Source of the DNA: Nitrospirota bacterium
GTDB taxonomy: Bacteria; Nitrospirota; Nitrospiria; Nitrospirales; UBA8639
Reading direction: 5' to 3'
Assembly (NCBI GenBank): GCA_027623995.1
Contig: JAQBUF010000007.1
Coordinates: 1 to 64,000 of the forward strand
DNA: 64,000 nucleotides
The number at the start of each line of letters is the position of its first letter. Position 1 is the stretch's first letter. This document shows positions 26,501-36,929 of the stretch, one piece after another. Under the pieces are notes generated by a model. That model was not told where the DNA came from. It saw only the letters and a list, made by a program, of their open reading frames with translations, and searched no databases. The translations under genes were made by a program, and so were the position numbers.

Positions 26501-28396
26501 TTAGACCTTTGCCAATTCGTGGCCCTTTTCATCTGGAGTAATTCGAAATTGAAGGGCAGGAAGTTTATTCGTACCAAAATGGGCGACATAGAGGAACACA
26601 TACTCACGGATGAAGATTTTCAAATCCCACCCGGCATAGTGATTCTGCTCAAACTCTTCAAACACGCGCTCGGCATCTTCAATGCCTAACCCATCTTTCA
26701 CAGTAAAATAATAATCCAGCGCCAAGTCCCATTCAGGATTGTCATAATAGGTCACGCCCCATTTCTCTGCATTTTGAGCCACAGGGGTGTGCTTACTCAA
26801 ATCAAACGTGCCAAACCCAATGGAATGAACGTGGTCTTTATTGTCTTCCAAAAATTGCATGGAAAACTTCGCATCTTCGTACCGTTCCCCTGGAAATCCG
26901 AAGAAACCCATGACGTGGTTCCAAACTCCATGCTTGGAGGACAATTCCATACTGCGTTGAATCACATCCGTGGTCGTGGCCTTGTCCATGAGTTTCAGCA
27001 CTCGTTCACTGCCAGACTCATATCCAAAATGAAGATATTTACAGCCGGAATCTTCAGCATCCTGCCAGACTTCATCATCTAGCAAACTTTTCTCGAAGCG
27101 AATATGCGTGGTCCAAGCAATGCCCATTTGTTCTTCTTTTAACGCACGCGTGAGCTTACGAAACAAGGCTGGAGGATACGACTCATCAGTAAAGTGAAAC
27201 ATGTAGGCCTGATGTTTGTCGCGCAGGAATTTCACTTCTTCAATCACTTCTTGAATTTTCTTGGTCCGATATCCAGCTGTGTACCCTTCTCCATGGTCAC
27301 AAAACTCGCACCGTCCCCAATAGCAACCCCGTGTGGCCAGATAGGGGAGAATCGGTTCTGGTACAAAATATTTTTCAAGAGGGAGTCCGTCAAAATCCGG
27401 AGGCGGTAAATCCGACATACTCTCGGATGAGGTGACGGGAGACGTATGAATTCCCGATTCGTCCTTCCAAAGAAGATTTGGGATTTCATTAAAATCACGA
27501 TCTGTTCCAACAGCCTCAATCAACTGCAGAAATGCGGTTTCACCTTCATAAACAATCGCGGTATCAAAGAGCTCAAATAACTTGGGAGTATTAGGCAACA
27601 CATCCCGTAGCCGGGTGACCGTGTTTCCACCAATCGTGATATGAATGTTGGGAAAGGCCTCTTTGATCATGGCACAGAAGGTCATGGTCGAAAACAACTG
27701 TTGGCGAAGAACAATAGAGATCCCGATGATATCAGGATTTTCTTCAATGATGGCCGGTTTCAGAATATGCTCGAAGACATCCCGGTACACATTCACTTGA
27801 GTGTCATCAACAGCCGCGAGCACTTCCGAAGACATGAAAATTTTATACGAAAGATCGGTTTCCATGGGAGGCATGCAAATGCGGGCTGGTGCGTAGACGA
27901 GGGAGATCGTCGTCGTCACTTCCCTGAATATATTGATGGCCCATTCAAGCTTTTCAGCCTCATAAAACTCTGGGGATCGAACGATCGCCTTAGCTTTCTC
28001 CGCTTGGTCGCTCAGATCAGCAATGCGTGATCTCGTACATTCACACAACGCCAGTTGCTGCTCGGTTTCGACATCAGTCAAGCCACGGTCCCGACTAATT
28101 CGCTTAAGGCGCTCCAATTGTTGAGGAACACGTTTGAGCACGCGCTTGAGAAAATCAGCACTAAAATACCAATCATACATTTCCAAATTGACGTCTTTTT
28201 GTACCACATCGTGGCCTGCTCGCCGCAGAAAAGCCGTTAATGTGGGAAGACTGAGGTAGGGTTCAGAGGGGTACCAATCAGGGGGAAATACCAGCATGAC
28301 CTTTTTTTTGGGGCCAGCACCGGCATTCGATTCTTTTCGACGGAGCTGAATCAGTTCCGAACTCAGTAAACCACCTTTATTATAATCAATCCTCAT
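26501..28396 (-). CDS. B12-binding-domain radical SAM protein, paralogue 2
   Basis: A 631-residue protein with the same architecture as the downstream gene: MLVFPPDWYPSEPYLSLPTL, a cobalamin-domain segment NIHITIGGNTVTRL near 250, and RGCYWGRCEFCDHGEGY near residue 357, then SGCKYLHFGYESGSERVLKL and a C-terminal region of about 150 residues conserved with its neighbour (DLALDYYFTVKDG versus MPLDYYYTLNEPG). It is the first gene of the pair; 326 bp of non-coding DNA separate it from a divergent hypothetical gene. The two likely act on related substrates or at successive steps. Confidence 0.85.
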   Translation of the reverse strand: MRIDYNKGGLLSSELIQLRRKESNAGAGPKKKVMLVFPPDWYPSEPYLSLPTLTAFLRRAGHDVVQKDVNLEMYDWYFSADFLKRVLKRVPQQLERLKRISRDRGLTDVETEQQLALCECTRSRIADLSDQAEKAKAIVRSPEFYEAEKLEWAINIFREVTTTISLVYAPARICMPPMETDLSYKIFMSSEVLAAVDDTQVNVYRDVFEHILKPAIIEENPDIIGISIVLRQQLFSTMTFCAMIKEAFPNIHITIGGNTVTRLRDVLPNTPKLFELFDTAIVYEGETAFLQLIEAVGTDRDFNEIPNLLWKDESGIHTSPVTSSESMSDLPPPDFDGLPLEKYFVPEPILPYLATRGCYWGRCEFCDHGEGYTAGYRTKKIQEVIEEVKFLRDKHQAYMFHFTDESYPPALFRKLTRALKEEQMGIAWTTHIRFEKSLLDDEVWQDAEDSGCKYLHFGYESGSERVLKLMDKATTTDVIQRSMELSSKHGVWNHVMGFFGFPGERYEDAKFSMQFLEDNKDHVHSIGFGTFDLSKHTPVAQNAEKWGVTYYDNPEWDLALDYYFTVKDGLGIEDAERVFEEFEQNHYAGWDLKIFIREYVFLYVAHFGTNKLPALQFRITPDEKGHELAKV

Positions 28397-28722
28397 GATA
28401 ATCCTTTATCAAGACAGCTCTATAGGAAAGAAATTCAAGATTCCCTCTAGTGAGGCTGTACAAGCCCTTGAAATCTCAAATGGTTAATTAATCCGTGTGC
28501 CATTCTATGCCTCAGGAAAAAGGTTGGTCAAGGTTGCTAAGCCTGTGAAAAATAAGGAATAACGCCATTGACAGGTGCAAAAGGGTGAGTTAGGGTGAAG
28601 TTTCGTATTTGAAAACGAGTTCTCAGGATAAACCCCGCCTGAATTTAACAAGACACCACCAAAATTAAAGAAACTCAAGTCAACAAGGTATTGACCCGAA
28701 ACATGTGCCTAAGGAGCGAAGG
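28397..28722. other. Intergenic region, 326 bp, between divergent genes
   Basis: Holds the divergent promoters of the B12 radical SAM pair and the hypothetical gene at 28723. No cobalamin-riboswitch core, hairpin or coding frame was recognised. Confidence 0.4.
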
Positions 28723-29229
28723 ATGACGAAATCTGCGGATACCCCTGAACGAAATTGGCTAGCCTATCTCATGGATTCACTGGTGCATTCTGGTACTATG
28801 CCAAGCTGGGAAGCCACGGAGTACCTCACTTCAAACCTTATTGGGGAAGCTCCAAATACTCAGCTTCATGAATCCAAATCACCTTACGAGGCCATTCAAC
28901 AATTTCTTCACCGTGTGTATGGACCCATCGTCGAAGCTGCTTCTCGCTCGGTCTACCTCCCCAAAGAATCCATGATTCACATGTTTACGGATATCAGCGT
29001 CATGGGAAACTCCACGGTCCTGATCGTCTACTTTCCTGGGGAGAATAAACCTCACCAACTTCTGCTCCTTGATGGCGTCAAAGCTTGGGACTTGATGTTC
29101 CAAGATACCCAAGCCTTTAATGCTTGGGCCCAAGAACGACATATCTGGATCACTGACGCCCTCAAAGCCGTTAGCATCGACACGATGTTTCAGGAACCCG
29201 CTCAAGAAGCCATGGTCCTAAGCTCCTAA
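28723..29229 (+). CDS. Hypothetical protein, 168 residues
   Basis: An unrecognised soluble protein. Start at 28723, seven bases after AAGGAG. It begins MTKSADTPERNWLAYLMDSL and has a mixed alpha/beta look, with a beta segment STVLIVYFPGENKPHQLLLL near residue 100. No signal peptide, membrane segment or cysteine pair is seen. It is divergent from the B12 radical SAM genes and has no close same-strand neighbour. Normal codon use and a good ribosome-binding site support it as real. Confidence 0.6.
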   Translation: MTKSADTPERNWLAYLMDSLVHSGTMPSWEATEYLTSNLIGEAPNTQLHESKSPYEAIQQFLHRVYGPIVEAASRSVYLPKESMIHMFTDISVMGNSTVLIVYFPGENKPHQLLLLDGVKAWDLMFQDTQAFNAWAQERHIWITDALKAVSIDTMFQEPAQEAMVLSS

Positions 29230-29329
29230 TTAATTGGCGCTTCCGGGTTTTGTGTGGGTAAGATGCCGGACCACTGATCGTTTGCGAGAAGTCCTCCGGG
29301 TGATGGTCCCCACGCCTGCCATCACGCGC

Positions 29330-29400
29330 TTGTAGCTGCGCCATCTTATGGCGCCTCTGCCACGTGGGGGAGGGCAGCATGAGATGCTGCAGCTACACAA
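29330..29400. repeat. REPIN-like repeat, copy 2
   Basis: The shortest and cleanest copy. Outer arms TTGTAGCTGC and its complement GCAGCTACA face each other; inside are two perfect hairpins, GCGCCAT-CTT-ATGGCGC (left) and GCAGCAT-GAG-ATGCTGC (right). The two stems differ in sequence yet both pair perfectly, showing compensatory change. It lies downstream of the hypothetical gene at 28723, in a 450-bp gene-free stretch. Confidence 0.8.
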
Positions 29401-29615
29401 GCGACCGCTTTAGGCTAAATACGGGGCCATGCGATTCGTCCGCTTCGGAAGGGGCGCATGTCTGAACAGGTGATACGGGCGGGGTGCGGATTTGAATGAG
29501 CGGGGGATGGTTGCCGTTGTCAGCCACCCCACCGTCCCTCAGAGGCGACATCCCCTTGCCCATGACCAGGGATTAAAACATGTTCGCGCCTCATGAACCC
29601 ACACCATTTCCGGAT

Positions 29616-29633
29616 GAGCCAATTAATTGGCTC
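29616..29633. repeat. Perfect 18-bp palindrome
   Basis: GAGCCAATTAATTGGCTC reads the same on both strands with no loop. It lies 44 bp past the 3' end of the methyltransferase pseudogene. It could be a dimeric protein-binding site. The remainder of 29401-29677 is GC-richer than its neighbour and shows no gene. Confidence 0.5.
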
Positions 29634-29677
29634 TGAAAATGTGTTCTGTTTTGAAGTACTAAGGATTAGCCAGGTTT

Positions 29678-30463
29678 TCACCACACCACTATTCTCTTCC
29701 AAACCCATAAATCTTCAAGGGATTCGGCTTTAGCTTTAAAATCCATAAAGTCTTTGTCTATAGCGTTTTTATGAATTAAGACCTTTTCCTTACATTCGAA
29801 TGATCCCGACCAATACATTCCAATTGACACATACTTTGGATTTACCTTTCGAAACCATCTATTAAAAAGCACAAGTACTCCACAAATAGGATCTAAAGCT
29901 TCTATCCATGTATGGGAGAGAGAGTTATTCCCGAAACTGAGTACTGGAGAAATTCGAAGCTTACTATAGGAATGAAGTGGGGCATGTTTAAACATAAACT
30001 CAATACCTCCATCAGTTAATTCACATAACCAATGATGATGAGAATATCCACAATACCGAAGCCTCTCAACGCCTAACATGCTTTCAATTATCCTACTTGG
30101 TGTTTCAATGTACCCGGCTTTTCCTACCCTCATTAATTCCTGACAGACCCAAATTGGGTCTCGGACATCTTCCAAAGTGTGCGAACAAAAGACAAAATCA
30201 AATTTTTTGTCTTCAAATGGCCATTTATCTCTTGCGCAGATATCTTGTTTGATCCAAGTTTCCTCAGAATAATAAGGTGTTGGCTAAATATTATTTAGCA
30301 TTTGGGGCCTTTTTTGCCCGAAATCCCAGGGCATAAAATCTAAAACAAAATTGGCCCGACTTAAAGGCTGATCTCCTCCTCCAACATCTAACACTAAATC
30401 ATTAGGTTTTATATATTCTGATAGCTCTGATTTAGTCCCTGGCCGAACAAATTCCTGACTCAT
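29678..30463 (-). pseudogene. SAM-dependent methyltransferase (type 11) split by an in-frame amber codon
   Basis: The ATG at 30463 (RBS GGAGGG) starts MSQEFVRPGTKSELSEYI and reaches the SAM-binding motif I NDLVLDVGGGDQPLSRANFV. A TAG at 30284-30286 interrupts the same frame, after which sequence continues without any shift: PTPYYSEETWIKQDICARDK, FDFVFCSHTLEDVRDPIWV (motif post-II) and the rest of a typical class I methyltransferase to 29678. A single nonsense mutation thus separates the SAM-binding part from the catalytic part. The gene is much more AT-rich than flanking genes, a sign of transfer; such methyltransferases are common in surface-polysaccharide clusters. Not clearly expressed as one protein unless the amber codon is read through. 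Confidence 0.8.
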
Positions 30464-30655
30464 AATTCCCTCCATATTCAGAAAAACCCCTCTGCTCATC
30501 ACTAAACTTGGATTTTGGCTCCTGCCTTAGCATCACTTCCTGGTCATCCAACAAGGGAAAATCGTCACGGATGATGCCCCCTAAATCCTTGCCTTTTAAT
30601 GAAATTTTTCCACCTCCGGTACCCATTGACCTGATGCAAACCAACTGAAAGACAA

Positions 30656-33600
30656 CTAGTGTAAATTCGGTGATAGCCACCGTTCGACTGTCGCAAGATC
30701 CATCTGCTTTCGAGCGGCGTAGTCCTTCACTTGATCATGATCAATTTTCCCCACACCAAAATATTTGGCTTGAGGGTGGGCAAAATAGAGCCCACTTACC
30801 GAGGCCGCCGGAAACATGGCGAACGATTCGGTGAGTTGAATGCCTGTTGATTGTTCAGCATTGAGCAGCGTAAACAAGAGGCCTTTTTCGGTATGATCCG
30901 GGCATGCAGGATAGCCTGGGGCTGGACGGATTCCCCGGTAGCGTTCACGAATTAACTCTTCATTTGAAAAGTCTTCTTTGTGACCATAGCCCCATTCATT
31001 TCGCGCTTCGCGATGGAGCCATTCGGCAAAGGCCTCGGCTAAACGGTCGGCCAGCGCTTTCGCCATGATCGAATTATAATCATCATGGTCTTTTTCGAAT
31101 CGCTCACAGATCGCTTCGATACCTATCCCTGCCGTCACCGCAAACCCACCGATATAATCGGCGACCCCCGTTGATTTGGGCGCGACGAAATCTGCGAGGG
31201 CAAAATTCGCATCGCCTTTGGGTTTTTCCAACTGCTGGCGAAGCGTATGAAAGGTCGTGACCACTGATGATCGGGACTCATCTTGATAGACTTCAATATC
31301 ATCTTCCACGCTATTGGCTGGGAAAAATCCATACACGGCTCTAGCTGTGAGTAATTTCTTCTCGATAATTTCTTTGAGTAACCCCTGAGCATCGTCAAAG
31401 AGTTCTTGGGCCTTACTCCCAACTGTTGGATCGTCAAAAATCTTGGGGTATCGACCTTTCAGTTCCCATGTATGGAAAAATGGTGTCCAATCGATCAGCG
31501 GCACCAAATCTTCTAACGGCTGCTTTTCAATCACTCGCGTTCCAACAAAATTCGGTTTGGCAATATCCGAGGCTTGCCAATCAATGGCCATTCTCCGCTT
31601 TCGGGATTCCTTAAGCGGCAATAACTTCTTCGTCGTTTTCTTGGTCTCGTAGGCCTCACGAGCTGACGCTTGTTGCTGCCGAACCTTTTCGACAAACCCG
31701 GGCTTTTCTTCTTCGCTTAACAATTGTCGTACGACATTCACGGCTAACGAGGCATCCAACACATGCACGACTGGCTCATTGTAGCCAGGCGCAATTTTGA
31801 CTGCAGTATGTGCTTTGCTCGTTGTCGCCCCTCCGATGAGCAACGGAATATTAAACCCCTCCCGAGCCATTTCCTTAGCGTTGTGCACCATTTCATCCAA
31901 AGAAGGAGTAATGAGCCCACTCAGCCCGATCATATCGACATTTTTTTCTTTGGCGATTTTCAAAATCTTATCACAGGGCACCATGACCCCCAGGTCAATA
32001 ATTTCATAATTGTTGCAACCCAGCACGACACCGACGATGTTCTTCCCAATATCATGAACATCGCCCTTGACCGTGGCCATCAGCACCCTCCCTTGGGCAC
32101 CTCTTCCCGAAGATTCTTTTTCTTTATCCATAAATGGCAACAAAAATGCGACGGCTTTTTTCATCACTCGCGCACTCTTGACCACTTGAGGCAAAAACAT
32201 TTTCCCCGCGCCGAATAATTCGCCGACGATATTCATACCGTCCATGAGCGGGCCTTCAATCACTTTAATGGGTTTGTCAAATTTCTGCCGTGCTTCTTCC
32301 GTATCTTCGTCGATATATTCCACAATGCCTTTGACCAACGCATGAGAAAGGCGTTCTTCCACCGACCCTTTTCTCCAAGCATCGTCCTTGACCACCACTT
32401 TGCCTTGCTGCTTGACGGTTTCAGCAAACGTGACAAGCCGTTCGGTCGCATCAGGCCTTCGGTTCAACAACACATCTTCAACAAGCTCAAGGAGATCTTT
32501 GGGAATTTCTTCGTACACGCCCAACTGGCCTGCATTGACGATAGCCATATCCAGACCGGCCTTGATGGCATGAAACAAAAAGGCCGTATGCATGGCCTCA
32601 CGTACCCCATTGTTCCCACGAAACGAAAAGGAAATATTGCTCAAGCCACCGCTCACTTTACAATGCGGCAACGTCGCTTTGATTTGCCGGGTCGCCTCCA
32701 AAAAGTTCATGGCATAATTGTTGTGCTCGTCAATCCCAGTGGCTACGGTCAAAATATTTGGATCAAAGATAATATCCTGCGGAGGAAAGCCTACCTCCTT
32801 GGTTAAGATGTTGTAGGCTCTTGTACAAATCCCGACCTTACGTTCGGTTGTATCTGCCTGACCTTCTTCATCGAAGGCCATGACCACAACTGCAGCGCCA
32901 TAGCGTTTAATAATGTGCGCTTGTTCTTTAAACTTCTCCTCGCCCTCTTTGAGACTAATGGAATTCACCACACCTTTACCTTGAACACATTGCAGTCCCG
33001 CCTCAATGACCGACCACTTCGAACTATCGATCATAATGGGAACTCGGCAGATATCAGGCTCGGAAGCAATCAGGTGGAGAAAGTTCACCATCGCCTTCTC
33101 AGAATCCAGCATGCCTTCGTCCATATTGACGTCAATGATTTGTGCGCCCCCGTCTACTTGTTGCCGAGCAACCGACAGGGCTTCTTCGAATTGACCATTG
33201 AGAATCAACTTGGCGAATTTTGGTGAGCCGGTCACATTGGTTCGCTCCCCGATGTTGAGAAAATTCAACTCTGGTCGAATCACCAATGGTTCCAGGCCAC
33301 TCAGCCTGGTGAGATGATCGGTCGGAATCACCCTATGTGGTTTTATGTCACTCACGGCCTTTGCAATAGCATGAATATGTTCCGGGGTACTTCCGCAACA
33401 TCCACCCACAATATTTACCCACCCATTGCTGGCAAAATCGCGCAAATCTTCGCCCATTCGATCTGGGGTTTCATCAAACCCCCCAAAGGCGTTCGGCAAT
33501 CCCGCGTTGGGGTAACAACTAATATAGGTCGGCGCGAGCTTTGAGAGTTCCTGAATATAGGGCCGCATTTGTTTCGCACCCAAAGCACAATTAATGCCGA

Positions 33601-34348
33601 CGCTAAATGGATGAGCATCGGCAATGGAATTCCAAAAGGCTTCGATCGTTTGCCCTGACAGGGTTCGCCCGCTTTGATCGGTAATCGTGACGGAAGCCAT
33701 GACGAGGATCTCCACACCATGCTCTTGACGATATTGGTCAATCGCAAAAAAGGCAGCCTTGGAATTCAGCGTATCGAAGATCGTTTCAACCAGCAGGAGG
33801 TCAACCCCACCATCGATGAGACCACGGACTTGCTCATAATAGGCTTCACGCAACTGTTCAAATGTGACGGCACGGAATGCGGGATCATTCACATCTGGCG
33901 ACATGCAGGCCGTGCGATTGGTCGGCCCGAGGGCACCAGCCACAAATTTGGGGCGAGAGGGATCTTGAGCCATCACAGCCTCGACGGCTTTTCTTGCGGC
34001 CGTCGCTCCGGCGACATTGAGTTCATAGGCCAGGGATTCCATCTTATAGTCAGCCATGGAAATGGAATTGGAATTGAACGTATTCGTTTCAATGATGTCC
34101 GCCCCGGCCTCCAAATATTCTTGATGAATCGAGGCAATCAAGTCGGGTTGGGTGAGCGCCAACAAATCATTATTCCCTTTGACGTCACAGGGATGATTGG
34201 CGAACCGGGTTCCTCGAAAATCGGCTTCTTCTAATTTATGCCGCTGGATCATCGTGCCCATGGCACCATCCAATATTACAATTCGTTGTTGAATCAGTTC
34301 TTGAAGCCGATCAGTTGAATCTTTCACGCAATCCTCTTTCGCTAACAT
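30656..34348 (-). CDS. metH: Cobalamin-dependent methionine synthase
   Basis: A full-length MetH (about 1230 residues) that transfers the methyl group of methyltetrahydrofolate to homocysteine via methylcobalamin. Domains in order: homocysteine-binding barrel with its zinc cysteines (GINCALGA and [11 protein letters not shown], to about 330), pterin-binding domain (about 355-640, [15 protein letters not shown]), cap and B12-binding domain with the lower-ligand motif [19 protein letters not shown] (near 760), and the reactivation domain (about 920-1215, with [12 protein letters not shown]). The open frame begins with ATG 34348, but a GTG at 34327 preceded by AGAGGA is an attractive alternative. 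No cobalamin or SAM riboswitch was recognised upstream. Confidence 0.96.
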   Translation of the reverse strand: MLAKEDCVKDSTDRLQELIQQRIVILDGAMGTMIQRHKLEEADFRGTRFANHPCDVKGNNDLLALTQPDLIASIHQEYLEAGADIIETNTFNSNSISMADYKMESLAYELNVAGATAARKAVEAVMAQDPSRPKFVAGALGPTNRTACMSPDVNDPAFRAVTFEQLREAYYEQVRGLIDGGVDLLLVETIFDTLNSKAAFFAIDQYRQEHGVEILVMASVTITDQSGRTLSGQTIEAFWNSIADAHPFSVGINCALGAKQMRPYIQELSKLAPTYISCYPNAGLPNAFGGFDETPDRMGEDLRDFASNGWVNIVGGCCGSTPEHIHAIAKAVSDIKPHRVIPTDHLTRLSGLEPLVIRPELNFLNIGERTNVTGSPKFAKLILNGQFEEALSVARQQVDGGAQIIDVNMDEGMLDSEKAMVNFLHLIASEPDICRVPIMIDSSKWSVIEAGLQCVQGKGVVNSISLKEGEEKFKEQAHIIKRYGAAVVVMAFDEEGQADTTERKVGICTRAYNILTKEVGFPPQDIIFDPNILTVATGIDEHNNYAMNFLEATRQIKATLPHCKVSGGLSNISFSFRGNNGVREAMHTAFLFHAIKAGLDMAIVNAGQLGVYEEIPKDLLELVEDVLLNRRPDATERLVTFAETVKQQGKVVVKDDAWRKGSVEERLSHALVKGIVEYIDEDTEEARQKFDKPIKVIEGPLMDGMNIVGELFGAGKMFLPQVVKSARVMKKAVAFLLPFMDKEKESSGRGAQGRVLMATVKGDVHDIGKNIVGVVLGCNNYEIIDLGVMVPCDKILKIAKEKNVDMIGLSGLITPSLDEMVHNAKEMAREGFNIPLLIGGATTSKAHTAVKIAPGYNEPVVHVLDASLAVNVVRQLLSEEEKPGFVEKVRQQQASAREAYETKKTTKKLLPLKESRKRRMAIDWQASDIAKPNFVGTRVIEKQPLEDLVPLIDWTPFFHTWELKGRYPKIFDDPTVGSKAQELFDDAQGLLKEIIEKKLLTARAVYGFFPANSVEDDIEVYQDESRSSVVTTFHTLRQQLEKPKGDANFALADFVAPKSTGVADYIGGFAVTAGIGIEAICERFEKDHDDYNSIMAKALADRLAEAFAEWLHREARNEWGYGHKEDFSNEELIRERYRGIRPAPGYPACPDHTEKGLLFTLLNAEQSTGIQLTESFAMFPAASVSGLYFAHPQAKYFGVGKIDHDQVKDYAARKQMDLATVERWLSPNLH

Positions 34349-34586
34349 TGGACTTTTTTACACATCGACTTTTCCACGAGGCCTACAGTGGCCATATCCT
34401 TAAACTTGGTCTCGATTCATGGTGACCGCAGAGGTTGATTAATGAACGATATGCCAACAAGGACTATACTGGGCAGTAAAGCTAGGGTCAAAAACAAAAC
34501 TAGACAACACTATAATGATTAGCAGAAAAGTCTCTTATTGCGATGGCAACTTGCTTGACGCCCTTTTGGTGTAGGGGATAGGATAA

Positions 34587-35399
34587 ATGAGTTCTAAAAT
34601 TTCTCCCTGGCCTATGAACATGAAACTTTCTAAATTCACATACTTCTGTTTCATGATCTTTGCTGGGTACTTCTTCCTCGCCCCCGCACTGCCCATCCAT
34701 GCAAAATCGTATTTCGAAGATGGCTATCTAGGGCTCACAAAGACCGAATTACATGAAAAACTTGGCATTCCACATGCTATCCGCTCTCGAAAGGCGGCCC
34801 TCCGTATCTTCAGTTATTATTCCCCAAAAGATTGGGATAAATACTTCAGCAAACTCGTCTCACCAGAAAATGGTGAAGATGTGTACACGTACACACGCGA
34901 TAACATTCAAGTACGGTATTCATTTGTCTACACACCTGATCTCCATCAAAAGAAGGACTTCCCAACATTATATGTGAAACGCGTCGAGGTTGAGTTCACG
35001 CCTCCCGTTCAAATTCAGGCCATCCCCAATTTAGTCAAAGAGTTTACTCCGTCAACCCTTTCGAGTGCCCCTGTGTTTCGGTCAAATCTTTGGGTGCTAA
35101 TTTTCAAAGGTCCTCCCTCGAAAGAAGCCACCATTTTGGTTAAGGAACATAATAAGGAAAACTGGGAATGGTCCCTCGCCTATCAACTCTTTTCATTGAA
35201 TGGCATCCCAGACTATATCACCAGCCAATCATTAATCGATCGATTGGAATTCACCGTGCAAAGCCTCCCATTTACCCAAGCAACCCGGCGTCACACTCAC
35301 GAAGCCCAATTAAATCCGTATTCCCCAGAATTTTCCCAACGCCCACCTGAAGCTCAAAAGAAAATCAAATCCATTCCGGTCCCGGTCTATGCGGACTAA
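34587..35399 (+). CDS. Exported protein of unknown function
   Basis: About 270 residues. The ATG at 34587 follows AGGGGATAGG; ATGs at 34614 and 34620 would give a more typical signal peptide (MKLSKFTYFCFMIFAGYFFL, cleavage near IHA). The mature part starts KSYFEDGYLGLTKTELHEKL, a short segment like the SmpA/BamE-type recognition module (GLTKTELHEKLGIP), followed by a beta-rich region and a Pro/Gln-rich tail. It likely sits in the periplasm. It is divergent from metH and has no close partner. Confidence 0.6.
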   Translation: MSSKISPWPMNMKLSKFTYFCFMIFAGYFFLAPALPIHAKSYFEDGYLGLTKTELHEKLGIPHAIRSRKAALRIFSYYSPKDWDKYFSKLVSPENGEDVYTYTRDNIQVRYSFVYTPDLHQKKDFPTLYVKRVEVEFTPPVQIQAIPNLVKEFTPSTLSSAPVFRSNLWVLIFKGPPSKEATILVKEHNKENWEWSLAYQLFSLNGIPDYITSQSLIDRLEFTVQSLPFTQATRRHTHEAQLNPYSPEFSQRPPEAQKKIKSIPVPVYAD

Positions 35400-35485
35400 A
35401 AATAACGTCGTTCGTATTTCGTGAAGCGTATTTCGGACATTAAGAAAAAAGATTATTTTCTGGGGTTGTGGAAAACTTGGCTCAA

Positions 35486-35842
35486 TTACTCTGCAAACCT
35501 GAGATCACTCAGGTCTGATAACAGCAGGTGAGACTCACCCCACTGACTGGAACTTTGCACTGACCAGGCTTCTTCTACGCTAACCGGCTTTATTCGAATC
35601 CCGCAGACACCTCCAAATACGAGGTATGCGAACCCTGCCCCAGAATCTTCCACAGGCTGTGCGAACGCTGGACATTGGGGGTCAGCTTCGTTATCCGTCC
35701 ACCCAATCACATCACACCACTCTCCCCGATCCGATCGCTCATACAATTTCACCTGTAACAGCGGCTTCGCTGGCTCAATCTCTTTAAATCGTAGAAACAA
35801 GGAACCTTCAAAATTTTGGCTACTTTCAACTTCCAAAAACAT
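35486..35842 (-). CDS. Hypothetical protein, 118 residues
   Basis: Starts at the ATG 35842 with GGAG five bases upstream. The protein begins MFLEVESSQNFEGSLFLRFK, is beta-rich and acidic, and contains four cysteines (EWCDVIGW, PQCPAF, GGVCGI). No family is recognised and no signal peptide is seen. It is convergent with the exported protein gene and divergent from the next gene. Confidence 0.5.
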   Translation of the reverse strand: MFLEVESSQNFEGSLFLRFKEIEPAKPLLQVKLYERSDRGEWCDVIGWTDNEADPQCPAFAQPVEDSGAGFAYLVFGGVCGIRIKPVSVEEAWSVQSSSQWGESHLLLSDLSDLRFAE

Positions 35843-35898
35843 GGCCACTCCATATTGACGCCCTGAATTACACACTGCTAGAGTGAGAAATTATCTAC

Positions 35899-36327
35899 AT
35901 GGCACCAAATAACGCTCTCTCAAAAACAACAATGTCAGACCCTACACCAATCTCGCTATCAGAGCCAAAACTGGACTCGCTGATACCACAAAAACCCTCA
36001 TTTATCTGTAGAAAACCCGTTCGCATTACCCTATATTCCCTTTTGGGCGCCTTTGTCATTTTTATGGTTGGGTGGGGATTTTTGCCTTCTTTCTTAGACC
36101 CAACCTTTGAAAAACATATTCAGGACAAAGAAGTAGTGGCCGGCATGACTCGCGACCAAGCTATTGCCGCTTGGGGATCACCCTATCAAATGAATGTCAC
36201 CTATACTGACCGTGGGCTTAGGCGAGAAGAGTGGGTTTACGAGGATTGGATTGACGCTGGCTCAGTACAACACCGATACCTTTATTTCGAGGAAGGCATC
36301 CTCGTTGGTGGATGGTTTTACAAGTAA
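35899..36327 (+). CDS. Single-pass membrane protein with SmpA/BamE-like domain
   Basis: A 142-residue protein: cytoplasmic N-terminus, one transmembrane helix (about 45-67, ITLYSLLGAFVIFMVGWGFL), then a periplasmic domain whose GMTRDQAIAAWGSPYQMN is the typical opening of the SmpA/OmlA (BamE-like) fold, followed by strands EEWVYEDW and HRYLYFEEGILVGGWF. BamE-like domains are found in envelope proteins that assist assembly, but here the anchor is a helix rather than a lipid. The partner is unknown. Confidence 0.6.
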   Translation: MAPNNALSKTTMSDPTPISLSEPKLDSLIPQKPSFICRKPVRITLYSLLGAFVIFMVGWGFLPSFLDPTFEKHIQDKEVVAGMTRDQAIAAWGSPYQMNVTYTDRGLRREEWVYEDWIDAGSVQHRYLYFEEGILVGGWFYK

Positions 36328-36471
36328 CGACTTCTGCACCTCAAATCAGCCCTCCAAGATCACCAGACTTAATAAAACCGCTTCAGAGGAAACTTTCTAG
36401 ATAGTTAAAGCCCTACAACAGGGTAAAAATACCCCCACCTCATTGTCTCAACCAGACAAATAACTCTCCAA

Positions 36472-36762
36472 CTAAGGGGTTTCCGTTATCTGCGCTCGAC
36501 GACCTCTCACGCTTCCACCACTGATAATGAGCACACGTTTCCATTCCCGAATTTGGTACACCGCCCATGCATTGGGCTCCCCTTTAAAATACGCATCTGG
36601 ATCTTCGCCTTTGGCATTTAAATATGTGGGCTCCGTAAAGCCTTCGTCCAAAACATAGTCTAATAAATTATCCGCCGTAAGTCCCTCACCTTGCAGGGAG
36701 ATATCCGCTAAAAACGTTAAAATTTCGTCTGGATCTCCGAGATTGATTGGGTCCATTGCCAT
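36472..36762 (-). CDS. Hypothetical acidic protein, 96 residues
   Basis: Starts MAMDPINLGDPDEILTFLAD. It is acidic, with repeated LDYVLDEGF / PDAYFKGEPNAW features, and has no membrane segment or recognised motif. It has a plausible ribosome-binding site (GAGGGAA upstream on its strand). It is divergent from the diiron protein gene. Confidence 0.5.
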   Translation of the reverse strand: MAMDPINLGDPDEILTFLADISLQGEGLTADNLLDYVLDEGFTEPTYLNAKGEDPDAYFKGEPNAWAVYQIREWKRVLIISGGSVRGRRAQITETP

Positions 36763-36929
36763 ATTGATTTTCCCTCAGGTATGCTATGATTAATTCCAAC
36801 ATTGTAGTTTTGAGATTTAGCAAAATGCAAATTTTGCCTAATTAAGCCAAAGTAACTTAATTCCGATAAAGACGTACTCTTCCTCACCGTGCATTACCAA
36901 AAACGATTTATCAAGAGTGACGGACATTT

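Noticed and set aside
30465-30655. A minus-strand frame (about 64 codons from an ATG at 30629) between metH and the methyltransferase pseudogene
   Set aside because: It has only a weak ribosome-binding site, overlaps the methyltransferase start and matches nothing that I recognise; it could be a remnant but cannot be supported.
34349-34586. Possible cobalamin riboswitch upstream of metH, prompted by a GCCACTG string
   Set aside because: The B12 box and the surrounding conserved core were not found; the short string alone is not evidence.
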